From the NCBI GenBank assembly GCA_003600225.1, contig QZFT01000051.1:1-62183 (forward strand): a DNA stretch of 62,183 nucleotides. The letters are read 5' to 3'. Below, piece by piece: positions 9,101-16,818 of this stretch. Origin of the DNA: Pseudonocardiaceae bacterium YIM PH 21723. Its GTDB lineage: Bacteria > Actinomycetota > Actinomycetes > Mycobacteriales > Pseudonocardiaceae. The notes beneath the pieces are model-generated. The model saw only the letters and a program-made list of their open reading frames with translations. It ran no database searches and was not told the origin of the DNA. The translations under genes and the position numbers were made by a program. Position 1 is the first letter of the stretch. The number at the start of each line of letters is the position of its first letter.

Positions 9101-11110
9101 ATCACCGCCAAGGGCGCCTGGGAGGCCGTGAAGCGGCACTTCCGCGAACTCGGCCTCGACACCCAGTCCGAGGACTTCACCACGGTCGGCGTCGGCGACA
9201 TGTCCGGCGACGTGTTCGGCAACGGCATGCTGCTGTCCGAGCACATCCGCCTGGTGGCCGCGTTCGACCACCGGCACATCTTCATCGACCCGGACCCGGA
9301 CGCGACCATCGGTTACGTCGAGCGCCAGCGGTTGTTCGAAGTGCCGAGGTCCTCGTGGGACGACTACGACCGGAGCAAGATCAGCGAGGGCGGCGGCGTG
9401 TGGCCGCGCAGCACCAAGTCCATCCCGATCACCGAACAGGTGCGGATGGCGCTCGGGCTGCCGGAGGGCACCGTCAAGCTGTCCCCGCAGGAGCTGATGA
9501 AGGCCGTCCTGCTCGCCCCGGTGGACCTGCTGTGGAACGGCGGCATCGGCACCTACGTCAAGGCGTCGACGCAGACCAACGCCGAGGTCGGCGACAAGGC
9601 CAACGACGCGCTGCGGGTCGACGGCAGCGAGCTGCGGGTCAAGGTCATCGGTGAGGGCGGCAACCTGGGTCTGACCCAGCAGGGCCGCATCGAGTTCGCC
9701 AAGAAGGGCGGCAAGGTCAACACCGACGCCCTGGACAACTCGGCCGGTGTGGACTGCTCCGACCACGAGGTCAACATCAAGATCCTGCTGGAGCACCAGG
9801 TCACCACCGGCAAGCTCAGCTACGAGGACCGCAACGAACTGCTGGTCTCGATGACCGACGAGGTCGGCGAGCTCGTGCTGCAGGACAACTACCGGCAGAA
9901 CGCGGTGCTCGGCGTCAGCCGCGCGCACAATGTGTCCATGTTGCCGGTGCACGCCCGGTTGATCACCGACCTGGAGAAGCGCGGCAAGCTGGACCGTCAC
10001 CTGGAGGTCCTGCCCGGCGTCAAACAGTTCAAGGCGATGGACCAGGCCGGTAATGAAGGACTGACCTCACCCGAGCTGGCCACCGTGCTGGCGCACGTGA
10101 AGCTGGACCTCAAGGAACAGGTCCTGGCCAGCGACCTGCCGGACATCGCGACCTTCGCGGCCAGGCTGCCGGAGTACTTCCCGACGGCGCTGCGCGAGCG
10201 GTTCGGCCAGGCCATCACCCAGCACCCGCTGCGCCGGGAGATCACCACCACGCTGCTGGTCAACGAGGTGGTCGACGGTGCGGGTGTGTCCTACGCCTAC
10301 CGGCTGCGCGAGGAGATGACCGCGTCGGCCACCGACGCGGTGCGGGCCTACGCGGTCGTCACCAAGGTCTACGGGCTGCGGGAGATCTGGGACCAGATCG
10401 ACGCGCTGGACAACATCGTGCCCACGGGCGTGGCGGACGACCTGGTCCTGGAGACCCGGCGGCTGCTCGACCGGGCGGCGCGCTGGCTGCTGACCAACCG
10501 GCCACAGCCCCTGGCGGTCGGCGCCGAGATCAGCCGGTTCCGGCCGGTCGTCGAGGCCCTGGCACCCCACGCGCGGGAACTGCTGCGTGGCCGGGAGCGG
10601 GAGCAGGTCGCCGAGAAGGCGGACCGGCTGATCGAGAAGGGCGTGCCGGTCGAGCTGGCCCAGCGGGTCGCCTCGCTGCTCTACACCTACGCGATGCTGG
10701 ACATCACCGAGGTGGCGGAGCTGGCGGAGCGGGAAGCCGGCGTGGGGCGAGGTGAGCGCACCGCGCAGGAGGCGGCCGAGCTCTACTACGCGTTGTCCGA
10801 TCACCTGGACATCGACCGGATGCTGGACTCGGTCAGCCTGCTGGAGCGGGGCAACCGCTGGCACGCGCTGGCCCGGCTGGCGCTGCGGGACGATCTGTAC
10901 TCCTCGACCCGGGCGATCACCCTGGATGTGCTGCGCAGCAGTGATCCGGGAGACAGCGCGGACGAGAAGATCGCCAAGTGGGAAGAGCACAACGCGTCCC
11001 GGCTGCTGCGGGCCCGGTCCGCGCTGGAGGAACTGCGTTCCGCCGCGGGCAAGCTGGACCTGGCCACGCTGTCGGTGGCAGCCCGCCAGGTGCGTAGCAT
11101 GATTCGCTGA
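6116..11110 (+). CDS. gdh: NAD-specific glutamate dehydrogenase, large (180 kDa) type
   Basis: A 1664-residue enzyme of the large NAD-dependent class (M. tuberculosis Rv2476c is about 1620). It converts glutamate to 2-oxoglutarate plus ammonia with NAD. The long N-terminal ACT-like regulatory part (about 1-700) precedes the catalytic core. Core motifs visible are RGGLRWSDRREDFRTE, the Lys-bearing VPVGSKGGFVVKR and the nucleotide-binding region GVGDMSGDVFGNGMLLSEH. The start MTSTGAFTRSG is chosen because GGAG lies about 11 bases upstream; an in-frame ATG at 6020 would add 32 residues. In mycobacteria this enzyme is inhibited by GarA; that link is family knowledge, not seen here. Confidence 0.92.
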   Translation: MTSTGAFTRSGDAGPYAGSGDPTTPGGAGFDPKHASPELLQAELLANAAELHPDRADLLRRYYRHAPAEEIIDSQATDLSACLTSHMNLAATRVPGRPAIRVFNPSRATDGWDTQSTVIQVVTDDMPYLVDSVIAELNRAGVGVQRIVHPILVVRRDVVTGVLQDVLLDADPTKPPADAIVESWMRLEADLISDPERGREIEQRLHSVLNDVREVVEDTEKMISTALQLAGELEGAQLPLQREQVTGSADLLRWLADEHFTFLGYRRYELVTDEQTGEIALRAALASGLGVLRQDSLAARSFTAGAEDTERALAPNLLVLTEASAPSTVHRSVYPYYVGVKTFGEDGQVTGEHRFLGMLTTAALHEDVLDIPVIAKRVRDVVRRAGLPLESYSGQRMLEVIQNYPRSELFSADEDSLYETATGVLSLAERRTLRLFLRRDPYGRFFSCLVYLPRDRYTTTSRLAMQEVLLGELQGTNLEYSARIGESQLARVHFIVHTDPASSPEPDAIAIQDQLGEAIRTWDDLMSEAVAAEPSQDDIAAAESIAELGSEYANAFPEAYKEDFSATEGLSDLRKLQALDSAGGLDMSFYVPHDAEPGERRFKLYIAGEKITLSKVLPVLQRMGVEVTDERPYEITRDDGVECWIYDFGMRLDQASLDMLAKEDIVRIRDRFQDAFAASWRGLAEVDGFNSLVLRGGLTWQQASLLRAYTKYLRQAGTTYSQDYIEDAILANTSVAVALVQLFETRFDPVVSDAERESRAHTLSTEITAQIDEVTSLDVDRILRSYLTLINATLRTNYFVRDEGVAKPYISFKLNPQAIPDLPEPRPAFEIFVYSPRIEGVHLRFGPVARGGLRWSDRREDFRTEILGLVKAQAVKNAVIVPVGSKGGFVVKRPPVATGDPQLDREAFMAEGIGCYKMFISGLLDLTDNLVHGEVVPAREVVRHDGDDTYLVVAADKGTATFSDIANGVAASYGFWLGDAFASGGSIGYDHKAMGITAKGAWEAVKRHFRELGLDTQSEDFTTVGVGDMSGDVFGNGMLLSEHIRLVAAFDHRHIFIDPDPDATIGYVERQRLFEVPRSSWDDYDRSKISEGGGVWPRSTKSIPITEQVRMALGLPEGTVKLSPQELMKAVLLAPVDLLWNGGIGTYVKASTQTNAEVGDKANDALRVDGSELRVKVIGEGGNLGLTQQGRIEFAKKGGKVNTDALDNSAGVDCSDHEVNIKILLEHQVTTGKLSYEDRNELLVSMTDEVGELVLQDNYRQNAVLGVSRAHNVSMLPVHARLITDLEKRGKLDRHLEVLPGVKQFKAMDQAGNEGLTSPELATVLAHVKLDLKEQVLASDLPDIATFAARLPEYFPTALRERFGQAITQHPLRREITTTLLVNEVVDGAGVSYAYRLREEMTASATDAVRAYAVVTKVYGLREIWDQIDALDNIVPTGVADDLVLETRRLLDRAARWLLTNRPQPLAVGAEISRFRPVVEALAPHARELLRGREREQVAEKADRLIEKGVPVELAQRVASLLYTYAMLDITEVAELAEREAGVGRGERTAQEAAELYYALSDHLDIDRMLDSVSLLERGNRWHALARLALRDDLYSSTRAITLDVLRSSDPGDSADEKIAKWEEHNASRLLRARSALEELRSAAGKLDLATLSVAARQVRSMIR

Positions 11111-11116
11111 CCCGTC

Positions 11117-11165
11117 AGCAGTTTCCATGGAAAGTGCGTTCTCTGCACTTTCCATGGAAACTGCT
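11117..11165. repeat. TTTCCATGGAAA palindrome, copy 1
   Basis: Perfect 21-base arms (11117-11137 and 11145-11165) are separated by 7 bases. Each arm holds the small palindrome TTTCCATGGAAA flanked by GCAG on the outer side and GTGC on the inner side. It begins 7 bases after the gdh stop and ends 19 bases before the next start. Related copies are at 35446-35494 and 40196-40240. It probably works as a terminator or RNA stabiliser but lacks a T tract. Confidence 0.85.
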
Positions 11166-11184
11166 CATCTTCCTGGGAGACGCA

Positions 11185-11604
11185 GTGGGTGTCTTTGTCG
11201 CCGAGGTCCAGCCCCGGTGGTCCGATATGGACGCGTACGGGCACGTGAACCACGCCAAGACGGTGACGCTGCTGGAAGACGCCCGGTGTGCCTTACTCTT
11301 CGCCGAGGCCGCGCGCCTCGGTGCTCCGCAGATGGCCGATGGCATGGTGGTGGCGAAGCTGTCGGTGGACTACCTGGCGCCCGTGGTCTACACGGGCCGG
11401 CCGCTGCGGGTCTCCATGTCGGTCCAGGATCTGCGGGCCGCGTCGTTCACCCTGGACTACAGGATGCACAACGGCCGCCGGGAGACCGACGACCTGGTGG
11501 CCACCGCCAGCACCCTGATGGTTCCCTATGACGTGTCCGCGGGCAGGCCACGGCGGCTGACCGAAGCGGAACGAGACTTCTTGGCGGGATGGCGAGCGGG
11601 ATGA
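11185..11604 (+). CDS. Hotdog-fold acyl-CoA thioesterase (Rv2475c-like)
   Basis: This 139-residue protein has the 4-hydroxybenzoyl-CoA thioesterase-like signature RWSDMDAYGHVNHAKTVTLLE near its N terminus. Asp in SDMDAYGHVNH is the usual catalytic position. It should hydrolyse acyl-CoA thioesters in the cytosol; the substrate is unknown. GTG at 11185 is preceded by TGGGAG and is preferred to upstream in-frame starts that fall inside the palindrome at 11117-11165. It overlaps the next gene by ATGA, so the two are translationally coupled, as in the mycobacterial order Rv2475c-Rv2474c. Confidence 0.85.
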   Translation: MGVFVAEVQPRWSDMDAYGHVNHAKTVTLLEDARCALLFAEAARLGAPQMADGMVVAKLSVDYLAPVVYTGRPLRVSMSVQDLRAASFTLDYRMHNGRRETDDLVATASTLMVPYDVSAGRPRRLTEAERDFLAGWRAG

Positions 11605-12248
11605 TCAGCACGATGGAACTGGTACTCGCGGGCGCCGACGAGCGCGATGACCTGGGTGCCTTCGTGGCACGCGCGGTCCGGCTCGACCAGGCCACCCTGG
11701 TGCGCCTGCGGACCCGGTCGGTGGAGCAGATCGAGGTCTGGGCGGCCACCCCGTTCGACGTCCTGGCCACCCGCACCGCGGCCGGGCATGTCACGCCCGC
11801 CGACATCACCGTCAACGGCACCGAACTGCTGGCCGGCATCGCCGTGTCCCGGCAGGAACGCATCGACCCGGGCACACCCAAGGACCTGCTGTGGCGTGGT
11901 GCGTTGCCGCCCTCCGACGGCTGGTCCCTGGTGGACGAACTGCCGGTCGAGGTGCTGTCCGAGCTGGCCGACGAGGGCGTGAAGGTGGCCAAGGAGAACG
12001 CGGGTCCCAAGGGCACCCCGCCCGCCTCGCTGCTGGACCAGAGCGTGCTCACCGTGAGCGGCTCCGGCTACTCGGTGAAGGTGCCGATGCGGTGCCTGTT
12101 CGCCCTGTCCGGCATGGGTTTCCTCGGCGGGACGCCGATCCCGGGGGATCGGGTGAAGGTCAGCGCCACCGACTCCTGGCTGCGCATCGACGCCCGGTTC
12201 GGCGCCGTCGTGCGGCGCAGGCACTCGCTGCTGCCGCTGCTGGTCTGA
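11601..12248 (+). CDS. Conserved hypothetical protein (Rv2474c-like)
   Basis: A 215-residue cytosolic protein without signal peptide or membrane segments. The start ATG overlaps the previous stop as ATGA; an in-frame ATG 12 bases upstream is also possible. No enzyme motif is recognisable. It contains a GTPPASLLDQSVLTV segment and ends in RRRHSLLPLLV. Its position directly behind the thioesterase and after gdh matches Rv2474c. The function is unknown. Confidence 0.7.
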   Translation: MISTMELVLAGADERDDLGAFVARAVRLDQATLVRLRTRSVEQIEVWAATPFDVLATRTAAGHVTPADITVNGTELLAGIAVSRQERIDPGTPKDLLWRGALPPSDGWSLVDELPVEVLSELADEGVKVAKENAGPKGTPPASLLDQSVLTVSGSGYSVKVPMRCLFALSGMGFLGGTPIPGDRVKVSATDSWLRIDARFGAVVRRRHSLLPLLV

Positions 12249-12258
12249 CGTTGCTCCA

Positions 12259-12286
12259 TTTCATCGATGGCGCGGGGAGCAGGTAT
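12259..12286 (+). promoter_or_regulatory. Upstream element shared by the two Uma2 genes, copy 1
   Basis: TTTCATCGATGGCGC followed by GGGGAGCAGGTAT lies 48 bases before the first Uma2 start. A near copy, 24 of 28 bases identical with one extra base, lies at 12902-12930 before the second Uma2 gene. It probably includes the promoter. Confidence 0.45.
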
Positions 12287-12333
12287 GTAGCTACACCTCG
12301 CTCGGGTCGAAGGTCATCGGTGAGGAGGTAATA

Positions 12334-12891
12334 ATGAGCGTCATGACCGACCCGGACCGTTTGCTGACCATGCAGGACTGGGAAGCATTGCCCGAAGACA
12401 CCTCCCAACGAACAGAGGTTGTCGAAGGGAACCGAGTCTTTTCTCCACCACCGGGTGGTTCTCACCAGCGGGTATCGAAGAAACTGGCTTGGCAGCTGGA
12501 CCATCAGCTGCCTGATGAACTTGAAGCCATGCAGGACGTCGGCGTTGTTCTGGCAGAGAAGCCGTGGCCGAGTATCCGCATCCCGGACATCGTGATCATC
12601 CGCAAAGCGTTGACCGATGCCGGATTCACCAAGGTCGCCGTCGCCGAGGTCCGGCTCGCTGTGGAGATCATTTCGCCAGGTTCCGGAGTGATCGATCGCA
12701 AGCACAAGTTCGGTGAGTACGCCGACGCGGGTATCGAGCATTACTGGATCGTGGACCTGGACAGTCCGGCCAGCATCGAGGCGTACATGCTGATCGACGG
12801 GCACTACGAGCTGAACATGGAGACGGCGGAGGTGCTGACGGTGTCCTCGCCGGTGCCGCTGCGCATCGATGTACGCGCCCTGTTGACCTGA
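12334..12891 (+). CDS. Uma2-family (DUF820) PD-(D/E)XK nuclease-like protein 1
   Basis: This 185-residue protein has a strong ribosome-binding site, GAGGAGGT, 6 bases before ATG. The family fold is a restriction-endonuclease-like PD-(D/E)XK domain. The putative catalytic residues are present: Asp in RIPDIVII, Glu in LAVEIISPGS and Lys in RKHKFGEYADAGIEHYWIVD. Uma2 proteins are abundant in cyanobacteria and actinobacteria and often occur in tandem; their biological role is unsettled. It shares the opening DRLLTMQDWEALPEDTS with the next gene (DHLLTMEEWEAIPEDTS), so the pair arose by duplication. Confidence 0.88.
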   Translation: MSVMTDPDRLLTMQDWEALPEDTSQRTEVVEGNRVFSPPPGGSHQRVSKKLAWQLDHQLPDELEAMQDVGVVLAEKPWPSIRIPDIVIIRKALTDAGFTKVAVAEVRLAVEIISPGSGVIDRKHKFGEYADAGIEHYWIVDLDSPASIEAYMLIDGHYELNMETAEVLTVSSPVPLRIDVRALLT

Positions 12892-12901
12892 TCTGGTTCT
12901 C

Positions 12902-12930
12902 TTTCGAACGATGGCGCCGGGGGCAGGTAT
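12902..12930 (+). promoter_or_regulatory. Upstream element shared by the two Uma2 genes, copy 2
   Basis: TTTCGAACGATGGCGC followed by CGGGGGCAGGTAT matches the element at 12259-12286. The ATG inside it (12911) corresponds to a non-start ATG in copy 1, which argues that the second gene starts at 12965 rather than 12911. Confidence 0.45.
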
Positions 12931-12964
12931 CAAGGCTGCTCCCGGGCCGTTCGATGACCGGGTC

Positions 12965-13504
12965 ATGATCAGTCATTCCTATCCCGATCACCTCCTGACC
13001 ATGGAGGAGTGGGAAGCAATCCCCGAGGACACCTCCCGGCACTACGAGGCGGTCGACGGTGTACTGCACGTGGCACCGCATCCGGGCAATCCGCACCAGT
13101 ATCTGCTCAGTCGACTGTGTAAGGCCATCGATCCTCTGCTCCCAGCAGAGCTGGAGGTTCTTCCGCGGGTCGAGATGTCGGTTCGGGTGGACTATCCGAT
13201 CACGGTGCGATGCCCGGATCTGGTCGTGGTGAACCGGAACCTGGTCGACAGGGGCGCTCAGCGGGCCGATGCCTCGGACGTGCTGCTGGTGGTGGAGATC
13301 CTCAATGCCGGTTCGGTCAGCGTCGATCGGGTGCACAAGCTGCACGAGTACGCCGAGGCGGGCATTCCGCAGTACTGGATCGCTGGTCCCTATCCGGAGA
13401 AGACCATCGAGGTGTATGTCCTGCGCGACGGAGGCTACGAGCCTGACCTCGTGACCGATGACCCGGCCACGGCGTTGCGGCTACTCCCGGAAATGTCTCA
13501 TTGA
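12965..13504 (+). CDS. Uma2-family (DUF820) PD-(D/E)XK nuclease-like protein 2
   Basis: A 179-residue paralogue of the gene at 12334. The putative catalytic set is intact: Asp in RCPDLVVV, Glu in LVVEILNAGS and Lys in RVHKLHEYAEAGIPQYW. The ATG at 12965 gives a start equivalent to its neighbour; an ATG at 12911 is in frame but lies inside the shared upstream element. The ribosome-binding site is weak. The gene ends 56 bases before the first diiron oxygenase. Confidence 0.85.
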   Translation: MISHSYPDHLLTMEEWEAIPEDTSRHYEAVDGVLHVAPHPGNPHQYLLSRLCKAIDPLLPAELEVLPRVEMSVRVDYPITVRCPDLVVVNRNLVDRGAQRADASDVLLVVEILNAGSVSVDRVHKLHEYAEAGIPQYWIAGPYPEKTIEVYVLRDGGYEPDLVTDDPATALRLLPEMSH

Positions 13505-13522
13505 CTGATGTCGGATACTCCG

Positions 13523-13548
13523 TTTACGGTTCTCGCTAGTTTCGTAAA
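13523..13548. promoter_or_regulatory. Candidate TetR operator before diiron oxygenase 1
   Basis: TTTACG, 14 bases, CGTAAA form an inverted repeat just upstream of the ribosome-binding site. The same half-sites with 13-14 base spacing occur at 15722-15746 and 15866-15891. It is probably bound by one or both TetR proteins encoded at 14454-15692. Confidence 0.55.
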
Positions 13549-13560
13549 GGGAGGTCGGCC

Positions 13561-14457
13561 GTGACCACCACTGAAGAGCGTAAGGAACTGAATGCCGAGC
13601 GGTTGCTGGGCGGTTCGGTCAAGCGCAGCTATAACTCGCTGATCGACATCGACTGGGACGCGCCGATCGACCCGGACATGTTCTTCCTCCCGCCCGAGGC
13701 GAGCTCGCTGTACGGCACCCCGCTGTGGGATTCGATGACCCACCGGCAGCGGGTGGAGCTGACCAAGCACGAGTACGTCAACCTGCTCAGCGTCGGGCAC
13801 TGGTTCGAGAACACGCTCAACCAGGCGCTCATGCGACTGGTGCTCAAGGCGGATCCGACCAGCAGGCATGCGCAGTACGCGCTGACCGAGGTCGGCGACG
13901 AGACCCGGCACATGATCATGTTCGGCCGGGTGATCGAGGCGATCGGGGAGCGGCCGTTCCTGCTCAACCGGACCGAACAGCGAATCGTGCAGGCACTGCC
14001 CAGGGTCTACGGAACCGGGCTGATGCTCTGGGTCTCCGCACTGATCGGCGAGGAGATCTTCGACCACTGGCAGCGGCAGGTCATGAAGGACGAGCGGGTG
14101 CAGCCCATTACCCGGCAGATGATGAAGATCCACGTCACCGAGGAGGCCCGGCACATCCGATGGGCCCGGGAGGGCGTGGTGCGCAGGCTGTCCGTCGGTC
14201 GTCGGCTGGAGGTCGCCTACGTACGGCTGCTCATCTCGTTCGTCGGCCCGCTGTTCCGGCGGCTGCTGATCAACCCCGGCGCGTTCAAGCGGGCCGGTCT
14301 GGACCCGAAGGTGGCCGTCAAGCAGGCGATGGCCAACCCCGACTTCGCCGCGTACCAGCAGTTCGGCTTCAGCAAGCTGCACCAGTACCTGGAGGAGCAG
14401 AAGCTCCTCACCGGCTACGGCCGCCGCAGCTGGCGCCGGTCGGGCTGGATCGGTTAG
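13561..14457 (+). CDS. AurF-like diiron N-oxygenase family protein 1
   Basis: This 298-residue protein starts at GTG with AAAGGGAGG upstream. All expected diiron ligands of the AurF (p-aminobenzoate N-oxygenase) family are visible: Glu in HWFENTLNQ, ExxH in DETRHMIMF, Glu in LIGEEIFDHW, His in KIHVTEEARH and the second ExxH in EEARH. It probably oxygenates a small or lipid substrate; the actual substrate is unknown. A paralogue lies at 15916. Its stop overlaps the stop of the convergent TetR gene (TTAG). Confidence 0.88.
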   Translation: MTTTEERKELNAERLLGGSVKRSYNSLIDIDWDAPIDPDMFFLPPEASSLYGTPLWDSMTHRQRVELTKHEYVNLLSVGHWFENTLNQALMRLVLKADPTSRHAQYALTEVGDETRHMIMFGRVIEAIGERPFLLNRTEQRIVQALPRVYGTGLMLWVSALIGEEIFDHWQRQVMKDERVQPITRQMMKIHVTEEARHIRWAREGVVRRLSVGRRLEVAYVRLLISFVGPLFRRLLINPGAFKRAGLDPKVAVKQAMANPDFAAYQQFGFSKLHQYLEEQKLLTGYGRRSWRRSGWIG

Positions 14458-15071
14458 TCGGAGCGGTTCACGATGTGGCCGACGACGTGGAACAGCATGT
14501 CGATGTTCGCCTTCAGGTCTTCCCTGGACTGCGACGGGTTCAGGCCGGGCGTGCTGAGCAGCGAGAGGATCAGCCGGACGATGATCTCGATGAGCAGGGA
14601 GCTGTCCACCTCGGGCAGCTCTTTCTCCTCGATCAGCCGGAGGATCAGCGGCTCGAAGTGCGACAGGGCGAGCTGCATGATCGGGGCCGCGTAGATGGTC
14701 AGCCAGGGCAGTACCTTCTCGGGCTCCTGCTGCAGGCCGAACTGGAGCAGAGCGTGCTCACGGGCGTACGTCACGGCGAAGGTGATCAGGTCCACGAACC
14801 GTTCGCGTACCGGGATGTCGCGTTCCAGCTGCGGGGTGACCGCGTCGAAGAACCGGTTGGTCTCCCGCTCCAGCAGCGCGGCCATGATCGCGTCCTGGTC
14901 GCCGACGTACTTGTAGACCGTGGGCCGGGACAGGCCGGCGCGCTCGGCTATCTGCGCATGCACCCGCGCGGTTATGCCCGCGCTGAGCATGACGTCCTGG
15001 GCGGCGTCCAGAATCCGTTCCCGGATCTCCTCGTCTGCCGCCGGCCTGGCGCTCCTGGTCCCCTGAGTCAC
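14454..15071 (-). CDS. TetR-family transcriptional regulator 1
   Basis: A 205-residue TetR repressor. The N-terminal helix-turn-helix is ILDAAQDVMLSAGITARVHAQ then IAERAGLSRPTVYKYVGDQDAI; the C-terminal ligand domain is divergent. GTG at 15071 follows the stop of the upstream TetR gene by 9 bases, so both are probably one transcript. It lies convergent to diiron oxygenase 1 and likely controls the oxygenase genes through the TTTACG/CGTAAA sites. Confidence 0.88.
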   Translation of the reverse strand: MTQGTRSARPAADEEIRERILDAAQDVMLSAGITARVHAQIAERAGLSRPTVYKYVGDQDAIMAALLERETNRFFDAVTPQLERDIPVRERFVDLITFAVTYAREHALLQFGLQQEPEKVLPWLTIYAAPIMQLALSHFEPLILRLIEEKELPEVDSSLLIEIIVRLILSLLSTPGLNPSQSREDLKANIDMLFHVVGHIVNRSD

Positions 15072-15080
15072 CCCCCGACC

Positions 15081-15692
15081 TTACTCCGACTTCGCCATCG
15101 CAGATCCACTATGTGGACGCGTCGTGGCCATTCCAATGTCGAAAAGCACATTCAGGTGTTGCCGGAGCGTCGTCGGCTCCCGCAGGTCAACCGCGCTCGG
15201 GGTGGTCATGAAGCTGAACACCAGGCGCATCGCCCAGTCGGTCACCACCCGGGCACTGGCCTGGGCGAAGCCCTCGCCGGAGCGGGAGTGCTTGACCATC
15301 ATGTCCACCAGGGGTTCCAGCTGCCCGGCGATCAGCGGGATGTACCGGGTGAGCCAGGGCATGCCGCTCTCCGGATCGTCGATCCGCAGCCGGGCGGCCA
15401 GGGGATTGCCGCGCAGGTAGGTGACCGAGAAGACCACGGTGTCCACGAACCACAGGCGCAGCGAACGGGGTTTGGAGCACGAGGCGACTATGGCGTCGAT
15501 GAACCGCTGGATCTCGCGGTGGAACAACTGGTCGACGATGTCGGCGTCCTCGCCCAGCTGCTGGTACAGGGTGGCCAGGGAGACACCGGCCCGGGGAGCG
15601 ACCAGTTCGGCGACGGTCGCCCGGTAACCGTGTTCCAGGAACACCTCTTCGGCGGCGTCCAATATCCGCTGAGCCAGCACTCCGGTCCGCAT
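15081..15692 (-). CDS. TetR-family transcriptional regulator 2
   Basis: A 203-residue TetR protein with the DNA-binding region ILDAAEEVFLEHGYRATVAE then LVAPRAGVSLATLYQQLGED. ATG is preceded by GGGAG. It is the first gene of a two-gene operon with the other TetR and is divergent from diiron oxygenase 2. A TTTACG...CGTTAA site 30 bases upstream suggests autoregulation. Confidence 0.88.
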   Translation of the reverse strand: MRTGVLAQRILDAAEEVFLEHGYRATVAELVAPRAGVSLATLYQQLGEDADIVDQLFHREIQRFIDAIVASCSKPRSLRLWFVDTVVFSVTYLRGNPLAARLRIDDPESGMPWLTRYIPLIAGQLEPLVDMMVKHSRSGEGFAQASARVVTDWAMRLVFSFMTTPSAVDLREPTTLRQHLNVLFDIGMATTRPHSGSAMAKSE

Positions 15693-15721
15693 GGCACTCC
15701 CTGGGTTGTGACCGGTTGCAC

Positions 15722-15746
15722 TTTACGGGGTTAAAGTTTTCGTTAA
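15722..15746. promoter_or_regulatory. Candidate TetR operator before TetR gene 2
   Basis: TTTACG, 13 bases, CGTTAA lies upstream of the minus-strand TetR operon. It is less symmetrical than the sites at 13523 and 15866 and is the same motif with one-base-shorter spacing. Confidence 0.45.
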
Positions 15747-15865
15747 GTCGGCGCGGGGGTCCGTGTGCGTATACCGGATGAACGCGGAGAGTCGCCAAAT
15801 ATCTGTGACCGGTCGCATCGGTGAACTGGGTCTCAATGCGCCCTTGACCCGACGGTGACCTTCCA

Positions 15866-15891
15866 TTTACGGTCATGCCTGTAACCGTAAT
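15866..15891. promoter_or_regulatory. Candidate TetR operator before diiron oxygenase 2
   Basis: TTTACGGT, then ACCGTAA(T), with 14 bases between the TTTACG and CGTAA cores, as at 13523. It lies 25 bases before the start of diiron oxygenase 2, overlapping the expected promoter. Confidence 0.55.
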
Positions 15892-15915
15892 TTACAGGAA
15901 AATGAGGTTGCGGTC

Positions 15916-16818
15916 ATGACCGGAGCTGTACTGGCATCGCAGAAGGAAAAGGTCGCCGAGCGGCTGCTGGGCGGCTCGGTCAAGCGGCAATACAACTCCC
16001 TGGTCGACATCGACTGGGACGCGCCGCTGCACCCGGACAAGTACTACCTTCCGCCGGAGATCGTGTCCCTCTACGGCACCGAGCTGTGGGACGGGATGAC
16101 CGAGGCGCAGCGGATCGAGCTGTCCCGGCAGGAACTCGCCAACGTGCTCACCGTCGGGCAGTGGTTCGAGAACATCCTCAACATCGGCCTCATGCGGCAC
16201 GTGCTCGGCAAGGACCCGTCCTCCCGGCATGTGCACTACGCGCTCACCGAGGTCGGCGACGAGACCCGCCACATGATCATGTTCGGCCGGATGATCGAGA
16301 AGCTGGAGATCGAGCCGTACCGGCTCGACCGGCTCGGCCAGATCGTGGTCCGGGTGATCGCCTTCGCGCTCCGCGGAAACCTGCTCTGGCTGGCCGCGCT
16401 GGTCGGTGAAGAGATCTTCGACCACCTGCAGCGCAAGATGATGACCGACCCACAGCTGCAGCCCGCGGTGCACCAGCTGATGAAGATCCACGTCACCGAG
16501 GAGGCGCGGCACATCCGCTACGCCCGCGAGGCCCTGGTGCGCCGGATGAAGTACTCGCCCTGGTGGGAGAAGCTGTTCGTCGGCCAGGTGATCGGTGTCG
16601 GTGGCTACCTGATGCGTGAACTGCTGACCAACCCGGAGATGTACCGGCGAGCCGGGCTGAACGTCCGGGAGGCCCGGCGCCAGGTGCGGCACAACGCGCA
16701 CGTCAAGGCGGCATTCGCCTACGGCTTCGAGAAGCTGCTCGCTTTCATGGACGAGAACAAGATCTGGCGTGGCAACGCCCGCTGGATGTGGAAGAAGGCC
16801 GGGTTCATCGCCTCATGA
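15916..16818 (+). CDS. AurF-like diiron N-oxygenase family protein 2
   Basis: This 300-residue paralogue of the gene at 13561 shares ERLLGGSVKRQYNSLVDIDW near its start. Diiron ligands are conserved: QWFENILNI, EVGDETRHMIMF, LVGEEIFDHLQ and KIHVTEEARHIRYA. GAGG lies 9 bases before ATG. Its stop overlaps the start of the flavin monooxygenase as ATGA, so the two are coupled and probably act on the same substrate or pathway. The substrate is unknown. Confidence 0.88.
   Translation: MTGAVLASQKEKVAERLLGGSVKRQYNSLVDIDWDAPLHPDKYYLPPEIVSLYGTELWDGMTEAQRIELSRQELANVLTVGQWFENILNIGLMRHVLGKDPSSRHVHYALTEVGDETRHMIMFGRMIEKLEIEPYRLDRLGQIVVRVIAFALRGNLLWLAALVGEEIFDHLQRKMMTDPQLQPAVHQLMKIHVTEEARHIRYAREALVRRMKYSPWWEKLFVGQVIGVGGYLMRELLTNPEMYRRAGLNVREARRQVRHNAHVKAAFAYGFEKLLAFMDENKIWRGNARWMWKKAGFIAS

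Noticed and set aside
6011-10000. Minus-strand open frame of 1329 codons opposite gdh
   Set aside because: It mirrors the gdh codon pattern, has runs of Leu, Val, Gly and Asp typical of antisense frames, and contains no domain.
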